Of a DNA stretch of 64,000 nucleotides, positions 33,482 through 41,442 are shown in pieces. Below the pieces are notes generated by a model. That model saw only the letters and a list, made by a program, of their open reading frames with translations, was not told where the DNA came from and ran no database searches. Numbering within the stretch: position 1 is the stretch's first letter; each line of letters starts with the position of its first letter. This DNA is from Paenibacillus sp. FSL R5-0345 (lineage in GTDB: Bacteria; Bacillota; Bacilli; Paenibacillales; Paenibacillaceae): positions 372,001-436,000 of the forward strand of contig NZ_CP009281.1 of assembly GCF_000758585.1 (NCBI RefSeq). Reading direction: 5' to 3'. The translations under genes were made by a program, and so were the position numbers.

Positions 33482-34636
33482 ATGGCTGAGCGTGCGCAGT
33501 TTCGGTTATTTCCACAAAAACAAGGGTTTTTCCCTTATGTATGGGCTGTTTATCTGGTTTTGCCCATCCTGAATTTGCGTGGGGAGACTGGATTGAAGCT
33601 CATTTTAGGCGGGTTGATGATAGCGGTGTTCGCCATCAGCTATCGCCAGCTGTATTGGGTTCGTGGTGGAGTATTTAATGTTTGGTTAACGATTCAAATG
33701 GTGATCATCGTGGTGCTTAGTTTGTTTTATACGCCCTTTAATCTGTACATGGGCTTTTTCACCGCGAATTTTATAGCTTACTATACGGAGAATAAAGGGT
33801 TCAAAATTGCATTTACTTCTTTTGTAGTCATGGTACTTTTTGTGCTTGTCTTAGTGGGTCGTGAGATGGAGTGGGGAAGCATGATATTTTTAGCTCCATT
33901 TATCATTATTATGTTGATTAGTCCGTTCGGCGTGAGATCCATGAATCGGAATCAGAAGCTGGAGAAAGAGCTGGATCAAGCCAATGAGGTGATTAAAGAG
34001 TTGGTGAAGCGTGAGGAACGGATGCGAATTGCTCGTGATTTACATGATACGCTCGGGCATACGTTGTCCTTGATTACATTAAAAAGCCAACTCGTAGAGA
34101 AGCTGGTGACCAAAAATACGGAGCGAGCCCAAGAGGAGGCGCGGGAAATTCAGCGTACTTCGCGGGCTGCGCTCCGTCAGGTGCGTGAGCTAGTGTCGGA
34201 AATGCGGGCGATCTCAGTAGCAGAAGAACTGGCAGAAGCCGGGGAAATGCTGCGCACGGCGGAGATTGCCTTGGAAGTGGAAGGGGATATCTCGCTAGAG
34301 GGAGTATCCGACCTGACGCAAAATATTCTCAGTCTCTGTATCAAAGAAGCGGTGACTAACATTGTGAAGCATAGTAGAGCGGATAAATGCTTCATCGGGG
34401 TGGCGAAGACCACCGGAGAAGTTCGAATTACTGTTAAGGACAATGGAATTGGCCTCGAGAACGGTGAGAGATGTAGTGGTGAGCTTAGCGATGGAAATGG
34501 TATGAAGGGGATGGCGGAGCGTCTATCTCTGATTGATGGCTCTCTGTCGCTAAGCTCAGAAGAAGGTCTGGGAACTACGCTGATCGTTATGATCCCTCTA
34601 ATCGTTAAGGAAGCAACAGGAGGTGAGAGTGCATGA
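33482..34636 (+). CDS. DesK/NarX-family sensor histidine kinase (YvfT-like)
   Basis: Five or six membrane segments with little outside the membrane are followed by a coiled linker and a HisKA_3 domain with phospho-acceptor H188 in ARDLHDTLGHTLSL. The ATPase domain has EAVTNIVKHS and KDNGIG. Intramembrane-sensing kinases of this kind often respond to the pump substrate or membrane state. It begins four bases after the permease stop and overlaps the regulator by four bases. Confidence 0.94.
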   Translation: MAERAQFRLFPQKQGFFPYVWAVYLVLPILNLRGETGLKLILGGLMIAVFAISYRQLYWVRGGVFNVWLTIQMVIIVVLSLFYTPFNLYMGFFTANFIAYYTENKGFKIAFTSFVVMVLFVLVLVGREMEWGSMIFLAPFIIIMLISPFGVRSMNRNQKLEKELDQANEVIKELVKREERMRIARDLHDTLGHTLSLITLKSQLVEKLVTKNTERAQEEAREIQRTSRAALRQVRELVSEMRAISVAEELAEAGEMLRTAEIALEVEGDISLEGVSDLTQNILSLCIKEAVTNIVKHSRADKCFIGVAKTTGEVRITVKDNGIGLENGERCSGELSDGNGMKGMAERLSLIDGSLSLSSEEGLGTTLIVMIPLIVKEATGGESA

Positions 34637-35235
34637 TAACTATCGTTATAGCGGAGGATCAACGCCTGCTTCGGGGAGCGATGGCTTCCCTGCTGGATCT
34701 TGAGGATGATATCGAAGTCGTCGGAGAGGCTTGTGATGGAGCTGAGGCGTTAGCTTTAATCGACAGGCTTCAGCCGGATGTATGTCTCATGGACATTGAA
34801 ATGCCGTTCAAGAGCGGTCTGGAGGTTGCAGAAATATTGCGGGGGAAGGGTTGTCCGACTAAGATTATCATCTTGACAACCTTTGCCCGACCGGGCTATT
34901 TCGAGCGTGGAGTGAAGGCTGGGATACAAGGGTATTTGTTAAAGGACGAGCCAGTAGATAAATTAGCCGAATCAATTCGTCGTGTCATGGCTGGACATCG
35001 GGAGGTCTCTCCAGAGTTAGTCTTCGGTAGCCTGCGGGAGGAGAATCCACTTACAGCACGTGAGCGAGAGATCTTAAAGCTGGCTGGTGAAGGGCAAACG
35101 GCGGCAGAGATCGCTTTTTCGCTACATCTTTCTTATGGCACAGTTCGCAATTATATTTCTGAAATACTCAATAAGCTGGAAGTGAAAAGCCGAATTGAGG
35201 CGGTACGACTAGCAGAGGAAAAAGGCTGGATTTGA
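34633..35235 (+). CDS. NarL/LuxR-family response regulator (YvfU-like)
   Basis: A receiver domain with phospho-acceptor D54 (VCLMDIEMP) is followed by a LuxR-type helix-turn-helix (LTAREREILKLAGEGQTAAE then SYGTVRNYISEILNKL). It overlaps the kinase by ATGA. The likely target is its own operon through the TGACA/TGTCA sites upstream. Confidence 0.95.
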   Translation: MITIVIAEDQRLLRGAMASLLDLEDDIEVVGEACDGAEALALIDRLQPDVCLMDIEMPFKSGLEVAEILRGKGCPTKIIILTTFARPGYFERGVKAGIQGYLLKDEPVDKLAESIRRVMAGHREVSPELVFGSLREENPLTAREREILKLAGEGQTAAEIAFSLHLSYGTVRNYISEILNKLEVKSRIEAVRLAEEKGWI

Positions 35236-35253
35236 GGGGAGCAGGGCATTATT

Positions 35254-35955
35254 ATGCAAATATTTCTGATTCGTCATGGTGATCCGGACTATTCCATAGA
35301 TGGCCTAACAGAATTTGGGCATCAGGAAGCAGCGGCACTAGGAAAGCGCATGGCATTTATAGGTCTGGATGAATTATATGCTTCACCACTGGGTAGAGCA
35401 CAGACAACAGCCAGTTATGTGGCCAAAGAGACGGGACTTGTTATTCAGACAGAACCTTGGACTAGTGAGCTGGATTGGACAGAGATTATGTTGGATGGAC
35501 AAATGGCGTCTATATGGGATAGTCCCGGAGAACATATTAGCGAATTATCTAGTGGAAAGAGAGTATGGTCTGATGAAACAGATCATTGGTTGAAGCAAGA
35601 GGAATACAGATTACGGTTCAGCGAATTACAAGCGGCTTCAGATCAATTCTTGCTGCGACACCACTATAAAAGAGAAGATGGCCTGTATCGGATCCTTGAG
35701 CCTTCAACCAAAAAGATTGGAGTAGTATGCCATGGTGGCTTTGGTCTCGCATGGCTAGCTCATTTATTACAGATTCCTTTATCCTTGGCTTGGTCCGTAT
35801 TTTGGTTAGCACCAAGCTCGGTAACGACGATCTTGTTTGAAGAGCGCAGCGAGCACTTTGCAGTTCCTAGGTGTATTGGACTAGGAGATGTCTCACACCT
35901 TTATGCTGGCGGCATGAATTATCGCCCGAGGGGATTAATGGGCAATCATGTTTAA
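35254..35955 (+). CDS. histidine phosphatase (phosphoglycerate mutase) family protein
   Basis: The catalytic RHGDPDYS motif at residues 7-14 and the second His in VCHGGFG near residue 155 define the family. SPLGRAQTTA is also present. Substrate is unknown; it could be a sugar phosphate or small phosphate ester. It lies 18 bases after the response-regulator gene and may be read from the same transcript. A terminator follows. Confidence 0.9.
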   Translation: MQIFLIRHGDPDYSIDGLTEFGHQEAAALGKRMAFIGLDELYASPLGRAQTTASYVAKETGLVIQTEPWTSELDWTEIMLDGQMASIWDSPGEHISELSSGKRVWSDETDHWLKQEEYRLRFSELQAASDQFLLRHHYKREDGLYRILEPSTKKIGVVCHGGFGLAWLAHLLQIPLSLAWSVFWLAPSSVTTILFEERSEHFAVPRCIGLGDVSHLYAGGMNYRPRGLMGNHV

Positions 35956-35989
35956 AGCGAATGCTTAAGAGCTTGTCTATGGAGAGGAG

Positions 35990-36016
35990 GGCCATCCCAC
36001 AGAGGATGGCCTTTTT
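35990..36016 (+). terminator. terminator after the histidine phosphatase
   Basis: The 8-bp perfect stem GGCCATCC/GGATGGCC around CACAGA is followed by five T. Confidence 0.92.
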
Positions 36017-36052
36017 ACTAGCTCTATATGATCGGAAAGAATAGGCCACTCT

Positions 36053-36571
36053 TCAACGTGGATTTAATTTCACCTGTGACCCTTTACCACCCGTCTGGAT
36101 GCCAGTATCCTTTGTTCCGACTTCCTTTAGGTCAGTCACTAGTCGCTCCAATACGGCCTTGGAAGCGGCGGCTTCTTTGGCGCCGGATGCCTTCACGACT
36201 AATTGCACTGGCTTGCCAGAACGGAGATGCTTCTCTGCCTGGCGAAGCTTCGTATCGTAATCATGCTCTTCAATATGAGCAGTGAAGCGCAGCTCTTTGA
36301 CCTTTTCCTTACTGCCCCCTTTAGATGCTGCACTACCATTTGACTTGCGTGTTGCAGCGGCTTCCTTCTGCGCGGCAGCTTTTGCTTTGCCCTTTGCGGT
36401 CAGGCTGCAAGGTGGCGGGCTGCTCATCAGTGAGGTGCATACCAGATCTGCACCTGCCGATCTGGCCATGGCCAGCGCCTCTTCTCTGGAGACGATGCCC
36501 AGCTTTTCGCCTCTAAGTCCTGTAAGGACTACTTCGGATGCTCTTATTTGTTCGTTGATTAATACTGCCAC
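36053..36571 (-). CDS. divergent translation initiation factor IF-3-like protein
   Basis: The N-domain reads INEQIRASEVVLTGLRGEKL with GIVSREEALAMA, as in IF-3, and the C-domain keeps VKELRFTAHIEEHDYDTKLR and HLRSGKPVQL. The linker is Ala/Ser/Lys-rich; the usual PPVCRIMDYGK is SSPPPCSLTAKGK, and the FRGRE motif is missing. It stands alone, not with rpmI-rplT as the true infC usually is, so it is probably a paralogue with changed function. GTG at 36571 follows GGGAGGAT. Whether it still binds 30S subunits cannot be told. Confidence 0.85.
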   Translation of the reverse strand: MAVLINEQIRASEVVLTGLRGEKLGIVSREEALAMARSAGADLVCTSLMSSPPPCSLTAKGKAKAAAQKEAAATRKSNGSAASKGGSKEKVKELRFTAHIEEHDYDTKLRQAEKHLRSGKPVQLVVKASGAKEAAASKAVLERLVTDLKEVGTKDTGIQTGGKGSQVKLNPR

Positions 36572-36631
36572 TTCTATGAATCCTCCCTGAGAACAATGAT
36601 ATAGCTATCATATATGGAAGTTGCTTGTGGT

Positions 36632-37537
36632 TCAAATGTGGAGAGTAGGATTAGCGTTACTGATCCTCTCAATTTCTTCTTTTATGATTTGTAGGATTAG
36701 TTTTTTAGATGATGTTGCTAAATATTCTCGGTTGCGCCGCTGCAATATACCCACTTGAATGAACGGTTCGCTTAGTTCAACATCTATTTTTACGATATCT
36801 GTCATTAAAGCTGTTGAATCAAGCACTACCCCTACCCCAGGGTTCTTTCTTACAAAATGAGGAATAGCAGAAATTTGGCTTATGGTGGATAAAGTGGGCT
36901 TTGATTCGAATCTCGAAAATTGCTTAGCTAACCGAAGGTAATATAAGCAAGTGCGTCCTCCAGCTATAATTGGATATTCAAGAATTTCTCGAAATGAAAT
37001 ATCGTCTCGTCCGCTTAAAGGATGATTTTCATCTACTATAAAAGCAATTTTCTCGTGATAGAGCGGTTCGAAATAAAAGAAAGATAGGTCGGACGGCTCA
37101 CCGCAGATGGCGAAATCCAGTTCACTTTGTAGAACAAGTTGTGAGAGGGAATCAGTGTTACCCTGAATGAAGTTACATGCCATCTTTGGTTTTTGCTCAT
37201 GAAATTTTCGCAAGGCGTTCGGTAGGACGGATTCCATCATGGATTCAATGCCTCCGATATGAAGTGTGCCAATTTCGTCATGCTGTAAAGCCTTGGTGAG
37301 TTCTGATACATAGTTCCAATGTTGAATAAGGTTATCGATTTCCGCTGCAAAAACTTGCCCAGCACTTGTCAGTTCTACTTCCCAGCCTCTGTGAAAGAGT
37401 TGTATGCCCAGTTCTTTTTCAAGTCGTTGAATTTGGTTGGTAATGGTAGACTGCGCATAATTCAACTTCTCGGCAGCGCGTGAGAAAGTGCCTTCTTGAA
37501 GGATGGTCTTAAAAGCCATCAGTTCTTTTAGATCCAT
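36632..37537 (-). CDS. LysR-family transcriptional regulator
   Basis: An N-terminal winged helix (LMAFKTILQEGTFSRAAEKL, then NYAQSTITNQIQRLEKELG) is followed by a two-lobed effector domain. It is divergent from the tautomerase/carboxymuconolactone pair, with a palindrome between them at 37562-37587, so it probably controls that pair and itself. Effector unknown; the targets suggest an aromatic or peroxide-related compound. Confidence 0.93.
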   Translation of the reverse strand: MDLKELMAFKTILQEGTFSRAAEKLNYAQSTITNQIQRLEKELGIQLFHRGWEVELTSAGQVFAAEIDNLIQHWNYVSELTKALQHDEIGTLHIGGIESMMESVLPNALRKFHEQKPKMACNFIQGNTDSLSQLVLQSELDFAICGEPSDLSFFYFEPLYHEKIAFIVDENHPLSGRDDISFREILEYPIIAGGRTCLYYLRLAKQFSRFESKPTLSTISQISAIPHFVRKNPGVGVVLDSTALMTDIVKIDVELSEPFIQVGILQRRNREYLATSSKKLILQIIKEEIERISNANPTLHI

Positions 37538-37561
37538 CGATTGTCACCTCTATCGGTATAA

Positions 37562-37587
37562 TTGATTAAGATTATTATCTTATTCAA
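37562..37587. promoter_or_regulatory. LysR-type palindrome
   Basis: TTGATTAAGAT-TATT-ATCTTATTCAA is a 26-bp inverted repeat with 10 of 11 matching arm pairs, midway between the divergent genes. Confidence 0.65.
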
Positions 37588-37647
37588 TTATATAAATCAA
37601 AATACTGAGAGTACAATAAAAGAATTCCACAGAAGGAGTGAATTAAA

Positions 37648-38052
37648 ATGCCATTCATTAGAGTCAGTTATCTGGAGCAACAATACGACATTCATCAGCT
37701 AGAAGGAATATGTAGAGCGATTATGAGCGCGTTAATTCAGCATTTCCATGTACCGGAGGATGATATGTTTCAGGTTTTTCATGCGCATAAAGCGGGGGGA
37801 TTTTTTTACAGTAAAGATTATTTAAATATTGAACGAAGCGACGGACTGATATATATCCAAGTTACGCTAAAATCCGGAAGATCAACGGAACAGAAGAAAA
37901 GCTTTTACGCGAGGCTAGCCGAGGAATTATCGATGACGCTAAACATCAGAAAAGAAGATATATTCATTGTGCTCGTCGATACGGAATTCGAAGATTGGTC
38001 GTTTGGTAACGGTGTTGCTCAAATGCTACAACCTCCGGTTAGGGAGGTGTAA
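37648..38052 (+). CDS. tautomerase family protein (MIF-like)
   Basis: A 134-residue protein with the catalytic Pro directly after the initiator Met (MPFIRVSYLE), as in 4-oxalocrotonate tautomerase and MIF families; two beta-alpha-beta halves are likely. It may tautomerise an unsaturated keto acid. Starts after AGAAGGAG and ends two bases before the next gene. Substrate unknown. Confidence 0.85.
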   Translation: MPFIRVSYLEQQYDIHQLEGICRAIMSALIQHFHVPEDDMFQVFHAHKAGGFFYSKDYLNIERSDGLIYIQVTLKSGRSTEQKKSFYARLAEELSMTLNIRKEDIFIVLVDTEFEDWSFGNGVAQMLQPPVREV

Positions 38053-38053
38053 T

Positions 38054-38383
38054 ATGGCGCATCGGAGAATTGTCACAAATGTACGGGAATCGTTAGGGGA
38101 GTTCGCTCCAGCATTCGTCGACTACTCGGAAAATGTGTTATTTGGGGACTTATGGAGACGGGAGCAATTATCACTTCGGGATCGTAGCATGATTACGATT
38201 TCTGCTTTGGTGATGGGGGGCATGACGGAACAACTGCCCTATCATTTGCGCTTGGCTTTAGAGAACGGCTTACAACTTGAAGAAATCGTGGAGGCCATTA
38301 CCCACCTTGCTTATTATGTAGGCTGGCCGCGAGCCTCTTCAGCTTTAGAGGTTGCAAAGGATGTAATAGGAAAAAATAAATAA
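38054..38383 (+). CDS. carboxymuconolactone decarboxylase family protein
   Basis: The open frame begins at 37967 inside the tautomerase; ATG at 38054 follows GGGAGG and gives MAHRRIVTNV, so it is used (109 aa). LSLRDRSMITISALVMGG and the helix AITHLAYYVGWPRASSALEV fit the family. Some members are decarboxylases; others are AhpD-like, but no CxxC is present here, so a peroxidase role is unlikely. In operon with the tautomerase under the divergent LysR. Confidence 0.9.
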   Translation: MAHRRIVTNVRESLGEFAPAFVDYSENVLFGDLWRREQLSLRDRSMITISALVMGGMTEQLPYHLRLALENGLQLEEIVEAITHLAYYVGWPRASSALEVAKDVIGKNK

Positions 38384-38469
38384 CGTCTGACTTTTTTAAT
38401 CTCATCCGTAACCTTTGGGAACTTCATTGGCACTTGTATATAATACGGAAGAAGGGAGCGAGGGAAGGT

Positions 38470-40026
38470 ATGCTTCAGTATATAGAAGAAGCGAGACGAG
38501 GAGATCGTCAAGCTTTTGAACAGATCGTTAGGCATTTTACACCAATGGCGAATGCGGTTGCATATGAAAAGCTCCACGATTATCAATTAGCGGAGGATGC
38601 TGTGCAAGAAGCCTTCACAGAAGCCTTCCTGAATTTGAATAAATTACGAGCAGTAGAGGCATTTCCAGGCTGGTTTAAAGCGATTGTGGCAAGGCAATGC
38701 TATCGTATCTTACGAAGAAAGCAGCATCCTGCACTACCCTACGATGAAGCAGTGGAATCGAGAGAGTCTTCATTTAATGTGATAGACATTATTGAGAAAA
38801 AAGAAGCACGGCGACTGCTTCACGAGTCTATAGCTGCATTGACATCCAATATGCGGATCGCCGTTCAATTATATTATTTTCAGGGATACACTCTTCAAGA
38901 AATTGCTGACTTTCTGGGGACTTCTGTCCCGGTATTGAAGAAACGACTCTTCGATGCTCGCCGCAAGCTTAAGGGGGCGCTACCTGTTGCGGATGTCCTC
39001 TCCGTGTTCAATCATTTGTACGAAGGAGGAAAAGGTGTGCTTCATATTGTAAACGGAGATGTAGTGGGAGATAAGCTGCGTCAGGGAATTGTGAAGGGTG
39101 ATGTATTAGTTTGGAGAGAGGTCTATTCTCATGGACCGGTATTTTTAGAGCCTGCGGAACAGGATAACCGCTTCATACGAGCTGAATATTTGGAACAAAC
39201 GATGGGAATTCCGCAGAAGGAATTCATACAGGGCAGTGAGAGTCAGGAAAAAATATTAGCTGATTTTCATAAATATGAGGAAGTGGTGCTATGGTTCGAG
39301 CATGATCTATTCGACCAGACGATGCTGTGCTATTTGCTCCATTGGTTCTCGAAGCAGAAACAGGGATCCACGAAGCTGAGCTTATTGTGCATTGGAGAGT
39401 ATCCTGGCATTGAACTGTTTCGAGGACTTGGACAACTATCTGTAGAGCAAATGGAGACTTTATCAGGAACATGGAAGTTAATTGGAGAGAAGGAGCTAGA
39501 GGTAGGCCGAGCGTTCTGGGAAGCTTTTGTATCACCGGATCCAGAATCATTGCAACAACTGCTAGCTAAAGATACGTCCGCACTGCCATTTGCACATGAC
39601 GCCTTCGTGGCGCATTTATCACGTTTCCCATCGACCTATAATGGACTTGGGATTGTGGAACAGATGACTTTGGAGATGATTCTTGCTGGAATTAACTCCC
39701 CTTACGAGTTGTTCAAAAATGTGGGAGATAAGCTTCATATATTAGGCATGGGCGATTTGCAATATTGGCATATTCTAAGACAGATTGCACAAGCCCCATA
39801 CCCGTTACTGCAAATGCGTGGTTTGACGGAATTTCCCGGTTATAACGAGCCAGGGATGCCATTTCAAAATTGTGAAGTTGTATTAACAGCGTTCGGAGAG
39901 AACGTAATGTCTGGTAAAGAGGATTGGGCCGAGAAGAAAGGGATTGATGAGTGGTATGGCGGGGTGCATCTGCAAGGCGTAACTCCGCGCTGGAGATGGA
40001 ATTCGTCTTCGCAAACAATTCAATAA
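38470..40026 (+). CDS. ECF sigma factor fused to a DUF1835 domain
   Basis: Residues 1-175 are a complete ECF sigma factor: DRQAFEQIVRHFTPMANAVA, then DAVQEAFTEAFLNL and region 4 LQEIADFLGTSVPVLKKRL. From about residue 190 a DUF1835 domain (LHIVNGDVVGDKLRQGIVKG, DVLVWREVYSHGPV) and a C-terminal DUF3658-like part of about 200 residues follow. The join is in one uninterrupted frame. DUF1835 has no known activity. The sigma half may be redirected by the C-terminal part as a built-in sensor or anti-sigma (inference). ATG at 38470 after GAGGGAAGG is preferred to 38434. Confidence 0.88.
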   Translation: MLQYIEEARRGDRQAFEQIVRHFTPMANAVAYEKLHDYQLAEDAVQEAFTEAFLNLNKLRAVEAFPGWFKAIVARQCYRILRRKQHPALPYDEAVESRESSFNVIDIIEKKEARRLLHESIAALTSNMRIAVQLYYFQGYTLQEIADFLGTSVPVLKKRLFDARRKLKGALPVADVLSVFNHLYEGGKGVLHIVNGDVVGDKLRQGIVKGDVLVWREVYSHGPVFLEPAEQDNRFIRAEYLEQTMGIPQKEFIQGSESQEKILADFHKYEEVVLWFEHDLFDQTMLCYLLHWFSKQKQGSTKLSLLCIGEYPGIELFRGLGQLSVEQMETLSGTWKLIGEKELEVGRAFWEAFVSPDPESLQQLLAKDTSALPFAHDAFVAHLSRFPSTYNGLGIVEQMTLEMILAGINSPYELFKNVGDKLHILGMGDLQYWHILRQIAQAPYPLLQMRGLTEFPGYNEPGMPFQNCEVVLTAFGENVMSGKEDWAEKKGIDEWYGGVHLQGVTPRWRWNSSSQTIQ

Positions 40027-40403
40027 TATAGAGAATGTAAGTTAGAGAAGGGGCTGTCTCAAAAGTAGTTAATGCTGCTTAGAGTCAGCTTCTTTTCTTG
40101 AGATTAATTACGGAAAAAATCCCTGAAAAATACTGATTTTTGCTTCAAAAGAATGAAATTAGGGAATTTATCCCTAAAATCGGAGTAATATCTATACTTT
40201 TCAACAAATCGGTCGAATTTTAGGGAGGAATTCCCTAATCACTAGACAAATGAATAGAATATCAGATTTTTTAGGGAGAAATTCCCTGATTATCTATCGG
40301 AGGATCGGCTTTCCCCTTCTTCAACCCATGGCGAGGGGGCTCCACGGACGTAGTGTTGTTACAAACTCTTTTCAAAACGTGAAACCTGCCGCAGTTTTTT
40401 ACT
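40027..40403. other. non-coding interval with palindromic repeats
   Basis: 377 bases without a credible gene. It starts with GGGGCTGTCTCAAAAGT (40050-40066), which looks like one end of an insertion sequence but has no partner. It then carries three evenly made TTAGGGA/TCCCTAA palindromes, listed separately. Confidence 0.6.
40159..40289. repeat. three TTAGGGA-n5-TCCCTAA palindromes
   Basis: Inverted repeats lie at 40159-40177, 40220-40238 and 40271-40289 (the last with one mismatch). All have 7-bp arms and a 5-nt centre; centres are about 61 and 51 bases apart. A single arm TCCCTGA also lies at 40120. No protein is coded. They look like a small interspersed palindrome array. Confidence 0.75.
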
Positions 40404-41297
40404 TCAATCATTATTCATAAATGTCTTATGATAGGCGTTACGATATTGGGTCGGTGTCATGTTTTCGTATTTTCGGAAGAGGCGCATGAAATATTTATCG
40501 TCGGTGAACCCCGTCTCTGTCGCGATTTCCCTCACGCTGAGGGCGGTTCTGGTTAGCAGCTCCTTCGCTTTAGTCACACGTATTGAATGAATATACTCCA
40601 AAGGCCCCATCGAGGTATGTTGTTTAAATAGCCGAGCTAAATAATCCTTGTTGTAATTGAATTTCTCCGCAATGATTGTCACCGTAAGAGGTTCTCTTGC
40701 GTGTATTCTTGTCCACTCGGCTATTTTGACAAAGGTGACATCTTGCTGCGCACGGATTAGCTTACTGGCGAACGGCTGAAGCGCATGCTCAGACAGCTCA
40801 ATTAAGAGTGAGGTCAACAAATAATTAACACTGGAATAGGTCAAATACCCTGAGTTGGCCACATGGAGGATTTGATTCGCCAGGATATGAATCCGGTCTC
40901 TGTGCTCGATCTTTATGAACTGTGGTAGATATAGATCATGTACGGACCATAAGCGCTGTGTGCGCGAAAAGATTTCTTCTGCCTCCGGTTTCATTTCCGC
41001 CTCACTCAGCAATACCCCCTCGCTTTTCAGCTCGAAATGAAACCAATAAAATTTAACTCCGGGTCGTGATTCTCTATAGCCGACATGCGTGCGATTAGGC
41101 ATAAGCAAAAGAGCCTCATCAGGGCCAACTTCGAAGCTTTTGGTCTCCTCACTTAAATAAACCGTTTCATTCACGCCTATGATTAGCTCATAATTGCCCA
41201 TTGCACGTTCTACATGTTTCCATGGCGTTTCTGAGATGAATTCACCTGCTGCTGTAAAATGAAGAGGTACATCTGCATTTATCTTCAAATAGGTCAT
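40404..41297 (-). CDS. AraC-family transcriptional regulator
   Basis: An N-terminal cupin-like sensing domain (about 1-160) is followed by the two-helix-turn-helix AraC domain (EPLTVTIIAEKFNYNKDYLA, then LTRTALSVREIATETGFTDD, KYFMRLFRKYENMTPTQYRN). It is divergent from a GH127 gene, so it probably responds to an arabinose-type sugar and controls that gene. Starts after GGGAGGATCGC. Confidence 0.94.
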   Translation of the reverse strand: MTYLKINADVPLHFTAAGEFISETPWKHVERAMGNYELIIGVNETVYLSEETKSFEVGPDEALLLMPNRTHVGYRESRPGVKFYWFHFELKSEGVLLSEAEMKPEAEEIFSRTQRLWSVHDLYLPQFIKIEHRDRIHILANQILHVANSGYLTYSSVNYLLTSLLIELSEHALQPFASKLIRAQQDVTFVKIAEWTRIHAREPLTVTIIAEKFNYNKDYLARLFKQHTSMGPLEYIHSIRVTKAKELLTRTALSVREIATETGFTDDKYFMRLFRKYENMTPTQYRNAYHKTFMNND

Positions 41298-41354
41298 GCG
41301 ATCCTCCCAGCAATCAATAAGTCGGATTTGTCCACCATATGTATGGCTGATCTA

Positions 41355-41408
41355 CCGACAAATCAACGTTCCGATGTTATCTTATGGATACAAATATACA
41401 CTTGTCGG
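41355..41408. promoter_or_regulatory. CCGACAA/TTGTCGG inverted arms between AraC and GH127
   Basis: CCGACAA (41355-41361) and TTGTCGG (41402-41408) are perfect complements 40 bases apart in the divergent promoter region. They could be AraC half-sites. Support is limited to symmetry. Confidence 0.4.
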
Positions 41409-41442
41409 AAAACGCTGACAAGATTGCGAGGGAGAGATTTCT

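Noticed and set aside
40050..40066. GGGGCTGTCTCAAAAGT resembles an insertion-sequence end
   Set aside because: No inverted partner, target duplication or transposase remnant is visible within the gap, so no mobile element is called.
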